The notes below the pieces were generated by a model, which was given only the letters and a program-made list of their open reading frames with translations, searched no databases and was not told the origin of the DNA. From Tannerella sp. (lineage in GTDB: Bacteria > Bacteroidota > Bacteroidia > Bacteroidales > Tannerellaceae), in NCBI GenBank assembly GCA_031278765.1, contig JAITJX010000184.1, forward strand, positions 1-37,853: 37,853 nt of DNA. The letters are read 5' to 3'. The position numbers and the translations under genes were made by a program. Positions 24,277 to 33,773 of the stretch are shown here, piece after piece. The first letter of the stretch is position 1. Each line of letters starts with the position of its first letter.

Positions 24277-24723
24277 ATGGACAAGTTTTGCCGATTAACT
24301 GAAAAATATTTTGAGGGACAGACTTCACTCGAGGAAGAGCAACTGTTGAGGAATTATTACCGGCGTAAAAAGATAACGCCCGAATTAGAGTTATATAAGC
24401 CTGTTTTCAATTATTTCAACGAAGAAAGAGATATTTTGAAATCGAAAAAATTACACACTTCAAAGGTGTTTTTTCGAATAACAGCCATTGCTGCCGCCTG
24501 CGCCTTGCTGGTTTTCACTTTGAAAATGAATGACCTGCTGCAATCCTCCGGAAACGAACTTAAATCGCTTGCTTACATTGACGCGCAGAAAATTACCGAT
24601 ATCGAAATCATCGGCATCGAAATGCTTAACAGTCTTGAAAACCTCTCCGAAGAAAACGACAAAATCTATGCTTTGCAGGTCAGGGCGCTAGAAATATTTA
24701 CGGAAGAAGAACCTAATAAATAA
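24277..24723 (+). CDS. Single-pass membrane protein, candidate anti-sigma factor
   Basis: A 148-residue protein. The N-terminal 50 residues are soluble and carry the pattern KYFEGQTSLEEEQLLRNYY (10-28), which recurs in Bacteroidota proteins that follow ECF sigma genes. A single membrane helix lies at about 65-82, and the remaining 65 residues are acidic and predicted to face the periplasm. This topology (inside sigma-binding domain, one helix, outside domain) fits an anti-sigma factor. It lacks the zinc-binding H-x3-C-x2-C motif, so the assignment rests on context and topology. It starts 3 bases after the sigma gene and ends 6 before the next. Confidence 0.65.
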   Translation: MDKFCRLTEKYFEGQTSLEEEQLLRNYYRRKKITPELELYKPVFNYFNEERDILKSKKLHTSKVFFRITAIAAACALLVFTLKMNDLLQSSGNELKSLAYIDAQKITDIEIIGIEMLNSLENLSEENDKIYALQVRALEIFTEEEPNK

Positions 24724-24729
24724 TGAGAT

Positions 24730-25221
24730 ATGTGGAAAAAAATTGTTTTACTGTTTGGTTTTATGCTTGTCATATCATCGGCCGGCGCACAGAAAGGACT
24801 GAGCGTAGATACCCTGTTTAATGACTATGGGCGATCGCATGGCTCTGTTCTGATAAATCTCGGTAAAGATGTGCTTGGAGAACATACGCAGATCGACCGA
24901 TACAAATGTTTAGTTATCAATGCAGAAACGAATCTGGCGCTACGCATCGAAAAAGCCATTCGCCACGATTTCGTGAAAAGAGGATGTTACGGCAACGGCA
25001 TTATAATAAAAGAAATACATAAAAACGGACATCTCAGCAATGCGTCATACGCTCTTGGAAAAGATAACATATCGGTCGTTACCGAATACATCCTCTATTC
25101 GCGAAACAACGACAAAATAACGCTCGTTTATCTCAGCGGACGTTTCACATCCAGACAACTCAACAGCGAACTCGACAAACTGAAAAATTTATTTATCAAA
25201 GTCTATAATAAACAATTATAA
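24730..25221 (+). CDS. Secreted protein of an ECF unit (DUF4252/DUF6108-like, uncertain)
   Basis: A 163-residue protein with a signal peptide (1-20, ending SAGAQ) and no membrane segment in the mature part. The mature protein begins with LFNDYGRSHGSVLINLGKDVL and continues as alternating helices and strands. The LF-x-x-YG start and size resemble DUF4252 or DUF6108 proteins often encoded with ECF sigma and anti-sigma genes in Bacteroidota; I cannot decide between them. A periplasmic sensor or ligand role is only an inference from context. Neighbouring genes are 6 and 11 bases away. Confidence 0.55.
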   Translation: MWKKIVLLFGFMLVISSAGAQKGLSVDTLFNDYGRSHGSVLINLGKDVLGEHTQIDRYKCLVINAETNLALRIEKAIRHDFVKRGCYGNGIIIKEIHKNGHLSNASYALGKDNISVVTEYILYSRNNDKITLVYLSGRFTSRQLNSELDKLKNLFIKVYNKQL

Positions 25222-25232
25222 TATATTTTAAT

Positions 25233-25973
25233 ATGAAACATTTATACGGTAAAAAAACAATTATTACTATCCTTTCCTGTGCTGTAATGTTTTCCGCAAA
25301 TACGGTTTTCGCACAGGAACATACCAGAGAAAACAGTACGGTAATGTTTGACGGCTCGTTTTATGACCTCGTTTTTTCATGGAAAAAGAAAAGACCGATA
25401 GCCGTCGAATCTCACTGGGCAGGGCTGAGTTTTGCCTTTTCAGGACTGAAAGGGCTTCCCAATACGGTTGATCTCGCCTCTGAACGTTCTTATTCCATCA
25501 GTTGGAATGTCAATGACTACGAAGTACCTATTCATCCACATTGGTTACTGGTTTCAGGGATAGGTTTCGACTGGACGCGCTTTCATTTCAGCGGCAATGT
25601 CGGATTGCAAAACAGAGATGGTTACACCGATTTCTTCTCCGACGACAGGACATTGAAAGACAGCAAATTGCTTATTTATTACGGTAAAATACCGTTGCTG
25701 CTCGAATATCAGACAGGCAAGTTCTATATTCAAGGCGGCGTCGAAGGACTGGTCAAACTATACTCCAAGTCGCGCATAGAAATTAATGACGGCAGACGTA
25801 CAAGCAAGGAAGACTTCCGTGACCTGAAAATCCATCCTGTGAACATGCGCTTTTTCCTGCACACGGGGTTCGCTAAATTCGGAGTCTTCGGATATTACCA
25901 GCCTTTTTCCATCTTCAAACAGGGACGCGGACCGGAACTCCGCTCATTCGGAGTAGGAATCTCCTTGTATTAG
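25233..25973 (+). CDS. Predicted outer-membrane beta-barrel protein
   Basis: A 246-residue exported protein: signal peptide 1-27 (ends VFAQ), then about ten alternating aromatic beta-strand segments (for example HWLLVSGIGFDWTRFHFSG and KIPLLLEYQTGKFYIQGGVEGL). It ends with an aromatic strand (RSFGVGISLY), as barrel proteins do. No specific porin family is recognisable; it resembles small PorT/OMP_b-brl barrels in layout. It is the fourth gene of the sigma-factor unit (11 bases after the preceding gene), so it may be the regulated output or a surface sensor. No terminator hairpin is evident after it. Confidence 0.68.
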   Translation: MKHLYGKKTIITILSCAVMFSANTVFAQEHTRENSTVMFDGSFYDLVFSWKKKRPIAVESHWAGLSFAFSGLKGLPNTVDLASERSYSISWNVNDYEVPIHPHWLLVSGIGFDWTRFHFSGNVGLQNRDGYTDFFSDDRTLKDSKLLIYYGKIPLLLEYQTGKFYIQGGVEGLVKLYSKSRIEINDGRRTSKEDFRDLKIHPVNMRFFLHTGFAKFGVFGYYQPFSIFKQGRGPELRSFGVGISLY

Positions 25974-26032
25974 AAAAAATATGGACTTCTTTATTGCATC
26001 CTCATCTTGAAATATTCTCAAATATTTTTCAA

Positions 26033-26066
26033 TTTGCTTGAATTTAATATTTATTTCTTATTTTTG
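26033..26066 (+). promoter_or_regulatory. Promoter of the nucleotidyltransferase-hexokinase-GH18 unit
   Basis: TTTG (26033-26036), 22-base spacer, TATTTTTG (26059-26066); TTG at 26038-26040 is an alternative with 18 bases. The ATG follows at 26098. Confidence 0.6.
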
Positions 26067-26097
26067 CAGAATTATTTCAAAATAGATAAAACTTTTT

Positions 26098-27000
26098 ATG
26101 AGACCAACATTATTTGTACTTGCGGCAGGAATGGGGAGCCGATACGGAGGGTTGAAACAGTTGGACGGATTGGGTCCGAATGGAGAAACAATAATGGATT
26201 ATTCCATCTATGACGCTATTCGCGGTGGATTCGGAAAAGTCGTTTTCGTTATTCGTAAAGATTTTGAAGATGATTTTCGTTCAAAAATTCTAAGTAAATA
26301 TGAAAACCATATCCCTGTTGAAACAGTTTTTCAATCGTTGGACAAATTACCTGTGGGCTTCACTTGCCCTTCGGAACGCACCAAACCTTGGGGTACAAAT
26401 CATGCCGTTCTTATGGGGAAAGATGTTATAAACGAGCCGTTTGCCGTTATAAATGCCGACGACTTCTATGGTCGCGACAGTTTTGCCGTTCTTGGAAAAG
26501 AACTTGCAAAGACTTTCGGAAAGAAAAACAATTATTGCATGGTCGGGTTTCACGTAGGCAACACACTGAGTGAAAGTGGCTCCGTAGCTCGCGGCGTATG
26601 CGAAATGGACGAAAACGGATTTCTCATAACAGTTGTAGAACGCACTGCTATTGAACGTATTGACGGAGATATTCAATTCATTGATGAAAACGGACAAAAA
26701 GTGACTCTGGACGAAAATGTACCCGTTTCAATGAATATGTGGGGATTTACACCCGATTATTTCGATTATTCCGAAGATTATTTCGGGGAATTTTTGAAAA
26801 ACAACATCCAAAACATTAAAAGCGAATATTTTATACCGCTTATGGTAAACGAACTCGTAACGAAAAAAACGGCTTCTGTTAAGGTACTTGATACCACTTC
26901 CAAATGGTTTGGAGTAACCTATTCAAACGACCGTCGGGGCGTTGTTGATAAAATACGGGAACTTGTTGATAATGGCGAATATCCCGACAAACTTTTTTAA
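26098..27000 (+). CDS. Sugar-phosphate nucleotidyltransferase-like protein
   Basis: A 300-residue GT-A-fold nucleotidyltransferase. The nucleotide-binding signature is LAAGMGSRYGGLKQLD (8-23), a variant of the usual LAAGxGTRL with a substituted loop. NADDFYG (119-125) supplies the metal ligand, and NHAVLMGKDV (101-110) is also visible. The usual reaction is transfer of a nucleotide to a sugar phosphate, but this subfamily, common in Bacteroidota, has no reaction I can name with certainty. It lies 50 bases upstream of hexokinase, suggesting use of a hexose-phosphate or a control role. Length is in the normal range, with no membrane segment or signal. Confidence 0.82.
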   Translation: MRPTLFVLAAGMGSRYGGLKQLDGLGPNGETIMDYSIYDAIRGGFGKVVFVIRKDFEDDFRSKILSKYENHIPVETVFQSLDKLPVGFTCPSERTKPWGTNHAVLMGKDVINEPFAVINADDFYGRDSFAVLGKELAKTFGKKNNYCMVGFHVGNTLSESGSVARGVCEMDENGFLITVVERTAIERIDGDIQFIDENGQKVTLDENVPVSMNMWGFTPDYFDYSEDYFGEFLKNNIQNIKSEYFIPLMVNELVTKKTASVKVLDTTSKWFGVTYSNDRRGVVDKIRELVDNGEYPDKLF

Positions 27001-27050
27001 GGTTTAGATCTAACATAAAAATTTACAATAACAATTAAAAACAAAGTATC

Positions 27051-28292
27051 ATGGAAAATAATATTTTCGAACTGACAACAGAACAATTGAAAACAATTGC
27101 ATTAACCCTTCAGGAAAAAATAAATGAAGGATTGAGGGAAGATGAAAAAGAAATCAGATGTCTCCCCACGTACATACTGCCGAAGGAAAACATGAACAAG
27201 GAAAAAGTACTTGTTCTCGATTTGGGCGGTACCAATTTTCGCGCAACCGTTGTTGATTTCACAGGTAAAGAACCTGTAGTGCATGACGGTATCAAGAAAA
27301 ACCTTGAATACGTGATGAAATCACCCGAAGGAAAAGACAAGGAAGCGCTGTACGAAGAAATAGCAAAACTTGTCGAATCGCTTAATATTGAAGGAATAAC
27401 GTCCATCGGTTATTGTTTCTCCTATCCTTGCGAATCAACTTCCGACGGTGATGCAAAATTGCTTTTCTGGACAAAAGGAGTTACCATCAAAGGAATGGTT
27501 AATCAATTGGCCGGTAAAACTTTGATGGATTATCTGAACAAAAGGGTGAAAAACGCTAAATTTACCAATATCAAAGTTATAAATGATACGGTAGCAAGCC
27601 TTTTTGCAGGCCTTACCGATAATAAATCGCAAGTACACATCGGATTAATTGTAGGTACAGGTACAAACATGGCGTTGCTTTTCCCGTCAAATCAAATCAA
27701 CAAGTTAAACGAAGAGTACAAACAAAAAGACCTGCTTCCCGTGAACTTGGAGTCGGGGAATTTCTATCCGCCCTACCTTACCGTCATTGACGACAAAATT
27801 GACAAATATTCCGACAATCCGGGTGGTCAACGTTTCGAAAAAGCCATTTCGGGCATGTATCTCGGTCGTTTGCTTGAATTTATCTTCTCGACAGACGAAC
27901 TGGAAAAGAATTTTGACGCAGAAAAATTGACCCGTATTATGAGCTATCCCGACATGTACAAATATAAATACGTGAAAATTTCACATCAGGTTTACGAACG
28001 TTCCGCAAAACTTGTTGCCGCTTCGTTGGCCGGTTTGATTCTGACCGTTATGGAATTTATTGAAAAAGTTACCGATGTACGCATTATTGCCGAAGGCAGC
28101 CTGTTCTGGAGCGGCGACCAAAAAGAAAAGAAAAACGTTAAATTTACGAGCTATAAAGATTTGGTAATGGAAGAACTATATACTTTGCTTAACGAATTTG
28201 ATTTAGGCAACGTGAAAATCCATATCGAAGAAACATCTCATGCAAATCTCATAGGATCAGCCATTGCCGCCCTTTCAAAAACGTATAAATAA
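27051..28292 (+). CDS. Eukaryotic-type hexokinase
   Basis: A 413-residue kinase that phosphorylates glucose or related hexoses with ATP. It belongs to the hexokinase family known from eukaryotes, not to bacterial ROK or Glk: LDLGGTNFRATVVDF (56-70), IGYCFSYPCES, VINDTVASLFAG and VGTGTNMA are the glucose- and ATP-site blocks. Many Bacteroidota carry one such gene. It lies in an apparent unit with the nucleotidyltransferase and the GH18 lipoprotein, consistent with channelling hexose or N-acetylhexosamine. Shorter than a yeast hexokinase (about 485) but complete in motif order. Confidence 0.93.
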   Translation: MENNIFELTTEQLKTIALTLQEKINEGLREDEKEIRCLPTYILPKENMNKEKVLVLDLGGTNFRATVVDFTGKEPVVHDGIKKNLEYVMKSPEGKDKEALYEEIAKLVESLNIEGITSIGYCFSYPCESTSDGDAKLLFWTKGVTIKGMVNQLAGKTLMDYLNKRVKNAKFTNIKVINDTVASLFAGLTDNKSQVHIGLIVGTGTNMALLFPSNQINKLNEEYKQKDLLPVNLESGNFYPPYLTVIDDKIDKYSDNPGGQRFEKAISGMYLGRLLEFIFSTDELEKNFDAEKLTRIMSYPDMYKYKYVKISHQVYERSAKLVAASLAGLILTVMEFIEKVTDVRIIAEGSLFWSGDQKEKKNVKFTSYKDLVMEELYTLLNEFDLGNVKIHIEETSHANLIGSAIAALSKTYK

Positions 28293-28314
28293 GGCACGAA
28301 AGCACAATATAACA

Positions 28315-29355
28315 ATGTATGGCAATAAAGTTTCAACATTTTTTTTAGTGACGAGCATCTGCTTTTCGGCATGTAACAAAAAAGAAAAGGCAAACGGAGA
28401 AAAATCGGCTCTTGACAATAAGAATAAGATAGTTTTGGCATACGCGGCAGGATGGAATTCAATTATACCCGAACCGGACTGTCTGACACACATTAATTTT
28501 GCTTTTGGGCACGTGAACGAAACTTTCAACGGAGTGAAAATTTCAAACGAAAACAGACTGCGCCAAATCGCACAATTAAAAGAACAATCCCCCGATTTGA
28601 AAATATGTCTTTCCATTGGTGGCTGGACGAGTGGACGTTTCAGCGAAATGGCGGCTGACGAAACATGCCGGAAAGCTTTTGCCGCCGACTGTAAACGGGT
28701 TATAGACGAGTTTAAAATTGATGGCATCGACATAGATTGGGAATATCCGACAAGTACGGCTGCAGGTATTTCGGCCACACCTGATGATACGGAAAATTTT
28801 ACCCTTCTGATGCGCGACATTCGCAAATCTATCGGAAAAGATAAACTACTTACACTGGCTACGGTCGCTGATGCAAAATTCATCGATTTCAAGAGAATTA
28901 ACGATGATATAGATTTTGTCAATGTAATGACTTATGACGTAGGACGACCTCCGTATCACCATTCGGGATTATATCGTTCGGAACATTCGGGACGCATTAC
29001 TACCGAAGAAGCAATGATTGCGCATATAGATTCGGGAGTACCTCCGAGCAAGATAGTGATGGGTATTCCATTTTACGGACATGGTACAGGAGAAATTCCT
29101 GATTTTATTGATTATAAAGATATTATTAAACTGACAAAATTTCAAAAACATTGGGACGATGTGGCAAAAGTACCGTATTTGACCGACAGTGCAGGAGTTT
29201 TTGTATGCTGCTATGAAGACCCCAGGTCAATAAAGTACAAATGTGAATATGTTTTGTCGAAAGGTTTACGCGGCGCGATGTATTGGGAATATTCGGCAGA
29301 CGCCCCTGACGGTAGCCTCCGAACCGCAGTTTATAACGGCATTTTTCAAAAATAG
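28315..29355 (+). CDS. GH18 chitinase/endo-N-acetylglucosaminidase-like lipoprotein
   Basis: A 346-residue glycoside hydrolase of family 18, which cleaves beta-1,4 linkages of N-acetylglucosamine polymers or the chitobiose core of N-glycans. The active-site strand is DGIDIDWEYP (136-145), with the catalytic Glu143 and its partner aspartates. LSIGGWTSGRFSEMA (99-113) and GAMYWEYSAD are other family blocks. The ATG at 28315 gives a lipoprotein signal with Cys20 (ICFSAC); an earlier frame start at 28264 overlaps hexokinase and is rejected. It follows hexokinase by 22 bases. Convergent with tcdA, with only 3 bases between stops. Confidence 0.92.
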   Translation: MYGNKVSTFFLVTSICFSACNKKEKANGEKSALDNKNKIVLAYAAGWNSIIPEPDCLTHINFAFGHVNETFNGVKISNENRLRQIAQLKEQSPDLKICLSIGGWTSGRFSEMAADETCRKAFAADCKRVIDEFKIDGIDIDWEYPTSTAAGISATPDDTENFTLLMRDIRKSIGKDKLLTLATVADAKFIDFKRINDDIDFVNVMTYDVGRPPYHHSGLYRSEHSGRITTEEAMIAHIDSGVPPSKIVMGIPFYGHGTGEIPDFIDYKDIIKLTKFQKHWDDVAKVPYLTDSAGVFVCCYEDPRSIKYKCEYVLSKGLRGAMYWEYSADAPDGSLRTAVYNGIFQK

Positions 29356-29358
29356 GGT

Positions 29359-30165
29359 TTATCGTTTTTTATTACCGATATCTTTCATAACCAATCCCGC
29401 AAGGGTAAAACCAAAGATAGCGGTGATATGTGCTGTTGTGCCGTTGATTTGGGCTTTCGAACTGCACCATTCGTGATTTATCAATTCTTGATTTCCGGGT
29501 CCTGCCAATGCTTTGGGACATAAACATTCGGTTGTTCCGCACGATGAATTTACGCCCTTGTTTTGTAACAATTCTTCACTGAAAACGCATTGAAATTTCC
29601 GGGCAGGAAATTCGTTTGTCCGTTTGAATTTACGCCTTAACGCCGCTGCAAGCGGACAAACGTTTATTTTCCAAAATTCGGTGGTTTGTATTTTTGTCGG
29701 ATCAATTTTTAAAGCCGCTCCCATGGACGAAAAAAAGACGGCTTTTGTGCGACAGGCGTTTAAAATAAGTTGAGCTTTATCTTTCAGACTGTCAATTGCG
29801 TCAATAATATAATCATATCTTTCAAGTTGAAATTTTTCGGCTGTTTCCATACTGTAAATTTCTTGAATAGCTTCAATTTCGGCTTTTGGATTTATTTCGA
29901 GAAGCCGTTCTTTTAGCGCTTCGACTTTGACCTGCCCAACGGTCTTTGATGTTGCCATTAATTGCCTGTTAATATTTGTAATACAAATACGGTCGGAATC
30001 GACAATTGTCAAATGTTTGAATCCCGAACGTACCAAACTTTCCGCGCACCAACTCCCGACACCACCAATTCCAAATATTATAATACGTTGAGAGGTAATT
30101 ATATTCATTATATCATTACCTAACAACAATTCTGTTCTTTTAAAAAAGCCTTTTTCTAATCCCAT
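29359..30165 (-). CDS. tcdA: tRNA threonylcarbamoyladenosine dehydratase
   Basis: A 268-residue E1-like (ThiF/MoeB family) ATP-dependent enzyme that cyclises t6A37 of tRNA to ct6A. The start at 30165 keeps the conserved [10 protein letters not shown] (7-16); the nucleotide site is FGIGGVGSW (31-39), followed by [14 protein letters not shown] (55-68), both typical. An upstream extension of the frame would run into the divergent guaA promoter and is rejected. A near-consensus -7 element (GATATTTG, 30184-30177) would give a very short leader. Its partner in the pathway, a TsaC/Sua5-type protein, lies beyond guaA at 31850. Length is normal. Confidence 0.92.
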   Translation of the reverse strand: MGLEKGFFKRTELLLGNDIMNIITSQRIIIFGIGGVGSWCAESLVRSGFKHLTIVDSDRICITNINRQLMATSKTVGQVKVEALKERLLEINPKAEIEAIQEIYSMETAEKFQLERYDYIIDAIDSLKDKAQLILNACRTKAVFFSSMGAALKIDPTKIQTTEFWKINVCPLAAALRRKFKRTNEFPARKFQCVFSEELLQNKGVNSSCGTTECLCPKALAGPGNQELINHEWCSSKAQINGTTAHITAIFGFTLAGLVMKDIGNKKR

Positions 30166-30269
30166 AATTTTTACTGCAAATATCCGAAAAAATCCCGAAT
30201 ACAAAAAAAGAGAAACATTTGGACTAATTCTTTCACGGTTGCGAATTTTCGTTTTACAAGGGAAAATTC

Positions 30270-30277
30270 TACCTTTG
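30270..30277 (+). promoter_or_regulatory. -7 element of the guaA operon
   Basis: TACCTTTG, 22 bases before the guaA ATG at 30299. A -33 TTTG at the right spacing is not clear. No purine riboswitch-like aptamer is visible in this very short leader. Confidence 0.5.
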
Positions 30278-30298
30278 CAGTTCAAAAGAACAAAAAAT

Positions 30299-31819
30299 AT
30301 GAACGAAAAAATTATTATTCTTGATTTCGGTTCACAAACTACTCAACTTATTGCACGTCGTATCAGAGAGTTGAATACTTATTGCGAAATTTTTCCCTAC
30401 AATAAATTCCCTTTGAACGATGATACCGTAAAAGGCGTTATTTTATCGGGAAGTCCTTATTCCGTTTATGACGAAAATGTTTTTAAAACAGACCTTTCCC
30501 CAATAAGAAACAAATATCCGCTGCTTGGAATATGTTATGGAGCGCAATTGCTTGCGCATGTTTCGGGAGGAACGGTTGAGCAGGCGGGAAGCAGAGAATA
30601 CGGACGCGCCAACCTGACAAAAATTGATGAGAATAATCCGCTTTTCAAAAATATCACGGAAGGCGCGCAAGTATGGATGTCGCATGGAGACACGATCACG
30701 AGACTTCCGGAATCATTTCGTGCGATTGCAGGCACTCAAAACGTTGAAACGGCAGCATTTGGTATTGACGGCGAACAAACTTGGGGAGTGCAGTTCCATC
30801 CCGAAGTATATCATACGGAAAAAGGCGCAATAATTCTTGATAATTTTCTGAATATCTGCGGCTGCAAAAAAAACTGGACGCCGGCTTCATTCATTGAATC
30901 AACTGTTTCGGAACTGAAACAAAAACTCGGAAATGACAAAGTCATCCTTGCGCTTTCGGGTGGCGTAGATTCGTCTGTGACAGCTGTACTTTTAAACAAG
31001 GCAATCGGTAAAAACCTGACCTGCATCTTTGTTGACCATGGTTTGCTGCGCAAAAACGAGTTTCAAAAAGTAATGAAAGATTATGAGATATTAGGACTTA
31101 GCGTACTTGGAATTAATGCTTCGGAAAGGTTTTACAGAGAATTGGAAGGCGTTTCCGACCCCGAAAAAAAACGCAAAATAATAGGCAAAGGCTTTATTGA
31201 CGTTTTCGATGAAGAGGCGCATAAACTACAAAACATTAAATGGCTGGGACAAGGAACCATCTATCCCGACGTAATCGAATCTTTGTCGATCACAGGCACC
31301 GTTATAAAAAGTCACCATAATGTAGGAGGGTTGCCGAAAAAAATGAATCTGCAATTAGTTGAACCTCTAAGGCTTTTATTTAAAGATGAAGTACGTCGCG
31401 TCGGAACGGAACTCGGAATGCCTGCACATTTGATAAAGAGACATCCCTTTCCCGGTCCTGGATTGGGAATCAGGATATTGGGAGACGTCACTACCGAAAA
31501 AGTGCATGTTCTTCAAGATGCCGACGATATATATATTTCCGCCTTGCACGAATGGGGACTGTACGATAAGGTATGGCAAGCCGGAACTGTTTTATTACCG
31601 ATACGTTCGGTTGGAGTTATGGGCGACGAGAGAACTTATGAAAACACGGTTGTGCTTCGTGCGGTAACTTCGACGGATGCCATGACAGCTGATTGGGCAC
31701 AGTTACCTTACGAATTTCTGGCAAAAGTATCGAATGAAATAATAAATAAAGTTAAAGGCGTAAATCGGGTTGTCTATGACATCAGTTCAAAACCGCCTTC
31801 AACCATCGAATGGGAATAA
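30299..31819 (+). CDS. guaA: GMP synthase (glutamine-hydrolysing)
   Basis: A 506-residue enzyme that makes GMP from XMP, ATP and glutamine. The N-terminal glutamine amidotransferase has GICYGAQ with nucleophile Cys79, and FHPEVYH with His167 and Glu169. The PP-loop ATPase has [12 protein letters not shown] (217-228). The C-terminal dimerisation domain begins around [17 protein letters not shown] and ends at KPPSTIEWE, the normal terminus. The ATG at 30299 is chosen because the frame upstream lies in the promoter. It is first of a probable four-gene unit with TsaC-like, sugar transferase and ClC genes. Confidence 0.98.
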   Translation: MNEKIIILDFGSQTTQLIARRIRELNTYCEIFPYNKFPLNDDTVKGVILSGSPYSVYDENVFKTDLSPIRNKYPLLGICYGAQLLAHVSGGTVEQAGSREYGRANLTKIDENNPLFKNITEGAQVWMSHGDTITRLPESFRAIAGTQNVETAAFGIDGEQTWGVQFHPEVYHTEKGAIILDNFLNICGCKKNWTPASFIESTVSELKQKLGNDKVILALSGGVDSSVTAVLLNKAIGKNLTCIFVDHGLLRKNEFQKVMKDYEILGLSVLGINASERFYRELEGVSDPEKKRKIIGKGFIDVFDEEAHKLQNIKWLGQGTIYPDVIESLSITGTVIKSHHNVGGLPKKMNLQLVEPLRLLFKDEVRRVGTELGMPAHLIKRHPFPGPGLGIRILGDVTTEKVHVLQDADDIYISALHEWGLYDKVWQAGTVLLPIRSVGVMGDERTYENTVVLRAVTSTDAMTADWAQLPYEFLAKVSNEIINKVKGVNRVVYDISSKPPSTIEWE

Positions 31820-31849
31820 AAAAATTCTCTCAACGCTTCACAACAGTAT

Positions 31850-32422
31850 ATGGAAAGTTACAGAAACGATATTATCCATGCAAGCAAAATCCTTGCAGCC
31901 GGCGGACTTATTTTATACCCCACCGATACGATATGGGGAATCGGTTGCGACGCCACTAACGAAGCGGCAGTGGAACGCATCTATGCCTTGAAGAAAAGAA
32001 GAGACGGTAAAGCGATGATTGTGCTGCTGGATTCTACCGCCAAACTCGATCTCTATGTCAGGGAAGCGCCCGACGTGGCCTGCGACATTGCGGAACTCTC
32101 CGGCACGCCTGTAACCATCATCTATCCGGAAGGTAAAAATCTCGCCGCCAACCTGCTTGCGGAAGATAAAAGCATAGCTATCCGCATAACGAAAGAGGTT
32201 TTTTCAAAAACGCTTTGCGAGACTTTCCGCAAACCCATTGTTTCGACTTCGGCAAACATCAGCGGCGAGCCTTCACCCGGATCTTTTTCGGATATTCCGG
32301 ACGAAATAAAAAGAAGCGTAGATTACGTCGTTGAATACGGACAAAACGATAAAACCATCAGGAAAGCATCGTCAATCATACGCATTGGCATAAACAACTC
32401 GGTAAAAATCATCAGAACATAA
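31850..32422 (+). CDS. L-threonylcarbamoyladenylate synthase (TsaC/YrdC type)
   Basis: A 190-residue YrdC-domain enzyme that makes threonylcarbamoyl-AMP from threonine, bicarbonate and ATP, the first step of t6A37 formation on tRNA. The fold is marked by LILYPTDTIWGIGCDA (20-35), ALKKRRDGKAMIVLL (46-60) and PIVSTSANISGEPS (about 134-147). It lacks the Sua5 C-terminal domain, so it is TsaC-like in size. It starts 30 bases after guaA and 4 bases before the sugar transferase gene. The later t6A enzyme TcdA is encoded on the other side of guaA. Confidence 0.93.
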   Translation: MESYRNDIIHASKILAAGGLILYPTDTIWGIGCDATNEAAVERIYALKKRRDGKAMIVLLDSTAKLDLYVREAPDVACDIAELSGTPVTIIYPEGKNLAANLLAEDKSIAIRITKEVFSKTLCETFRKPIVSTSANISGEPSPGSFSDIPDEIKRSVDYVVEYGQNDKTIRKASSIIRIGINNSVKIIRT

Positions 32423-32426
32423 CGCT

Positions 32427-33767
32427 ATGAACAAAAACAGACAGACCTTGAAATATATCGTTTCCGATTTTTTGACGGCAATCCTCGCCTGGTTACTGTT
32501 CAATCTTTTGCGTTACTCCGAGATTGCAAAATACGATTTTTCGACACTCAGCAATTATCTGTTATATTATCAAGTATTAAAAGGACAAATCCTGATGCCT
32601 TTCTTCTGGTTCTTCATTTATTTCTTGTCGGGCTATTACAATAAACCTTTCGGAAAATCGCGCATCGGAGAACTGTTTACAACACTCATTTCCGTAACGA
32701 CAGGAACGGTCATGATCTTTTTTATTGTTGTACTCGACGATTTGCCGAAATCTTTTCATATATACTACAACCTGTTCTTTGCGCTCTGCGGATTGCAGTT
32801 TCTGCTGACTTACACGGGAAGAATATGGATAACAAGTCACGCTTTACGGAAAATACGGAATCATGAATGGTCCAAAAATGTAATAATTATAGGTAAAGGA
32901 AAAAATGCGGAGAAAACAAAAAAAGAATTGCAGAACACAGAATATAAAATAATCGAATGTCTCGACGAAAATGAAAATATCGCAAATATTATCGAAAACA
33001 GGCAGATCGACGAAATCATTGTATCTTCCGACAGCGAAAATATTGCACAGCTGCTATACCATCTGTATCGCTACCGATGTCCGATAAAAATAGCGCCAAA
33101 AAGAAACAACCTCCTTTCAAAAATAAAAGTAAAAGACATACACAGCGTTCCTTTTGTCGATATTACGGAAAATAATTTTTCGGAAGCAGGGAAAAACATT
33201 AAATTTTTAATGGATAAAACCGTCGCTGTATTGATCCTGCTTTTGCTCTCCCCACTGTATGTATATATCGCTCTAAAAGTCAAAGCAGATTCAAAAGGAG
33301 CGGTTTTTTTCCGGCAGGAAAGAATCGGTTACAGGGGAAAACCTTTTACGATTGTAAAATTCAGAACCATGTATGCCGATTCGGAAAAACAGGGACCTCT
33401 GCTGACAGAACGTGATGACAAACGGGTGACGCCATTCGGACGCTTCCTGCGCAAATACCGCCTCGACGAAATTCCACAATTCTGGAACGTACTCAAAGGC
33501 GACATGTCGCTCGTAGGACCGCGACCGGAACAGCGTTACTACATCGACCGCATCGTCGAAAAAGCGCCTTACTATTATCTCCTTCACAACGTCAGACCGG
33601 GAATTACATCACTCGGAATGGTGAAATACGGCTATGCAGATACGGTTGATAAAATGATTGAACGCCTCGATTACGACATACTTTACTACAAAAACATGTC
33701 GCTCTTACTCGATATTACGATACTTTTACATACGGTTAAAACCGTTTTTACCGGCAAAGGAGTTTAA
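32427..33767 (+). CDS. Polyprenyl-phosphate sugar-1-phosphate transferase (WcaJ/PglC superfamily, long form)
   Basis: A 446-residue integral membrane enzyme that loads the first sugar phosphate of a polysaccharide repeat onto undecaprenyl phosphate. Hydrophobic helices lie at about 9-29, 55-72, 86-103 and 112-130. A Rossmann-like domain (about 150-235) follows, then a re-entrant helix (about 264-286) and the catalytic domain. The latter has KFRTMYADSE (311-320), RLDEIPQFWNV (345-355) and DMSLVGPRPE (359-368), the last being the conserved signature. It starts 4 bases after the TsaC-like gene. No other polysaccharide gene cluster is in the window, so the glycan is unknown. Confidence 0.93.
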   Translation: MNKNRQTLKYIVSDFLTAILAWLLFNLLRYSEIAKYDFSTLSNYLLYYQVLKGQILMPFFWFFIYFLSGYYNKPFGKSRIGELFTTLISVTTGTVMIFFIVVLDDLPKSFHIYYNLFFALCGLQFLLTYTGRIWITSHALRKIRNHEWSKNVIIIGKGKNAEKTKKELQNTEYKIIECLDENENIANIIENRQIDEIIVSSDSENIAQLLYHLYRYRCPIKIAPKRNNLLSKIKVKDIHSVPFVDITENNFSEAGKNIKFLMDKTVAVLILLLLSPLYVYIALKVKADSKGAVFFRQERIGYRGKPFTIVKFRTMYADSEKQGPLLTERDDKRVTPFGRFLRKYRLDEIPQFWNVLKGDMSLVGPRPEQRYYIDRIVEKAPYYYLLHNVRPGITSLGMVKYGYADTVDKMIERLDYDILYYKNMSLLLDITILLHTVKTVFTGKGV

Positions 33768-33773
33768 AAAGAA

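Noticed and set aside
28275-28922. Long minus-strand frame of 215 codons opposite the GH18 gene.
   Set aside because: It overlaps a gene with complete catalytic motifs and shows no family features; a shadow of codon bias.
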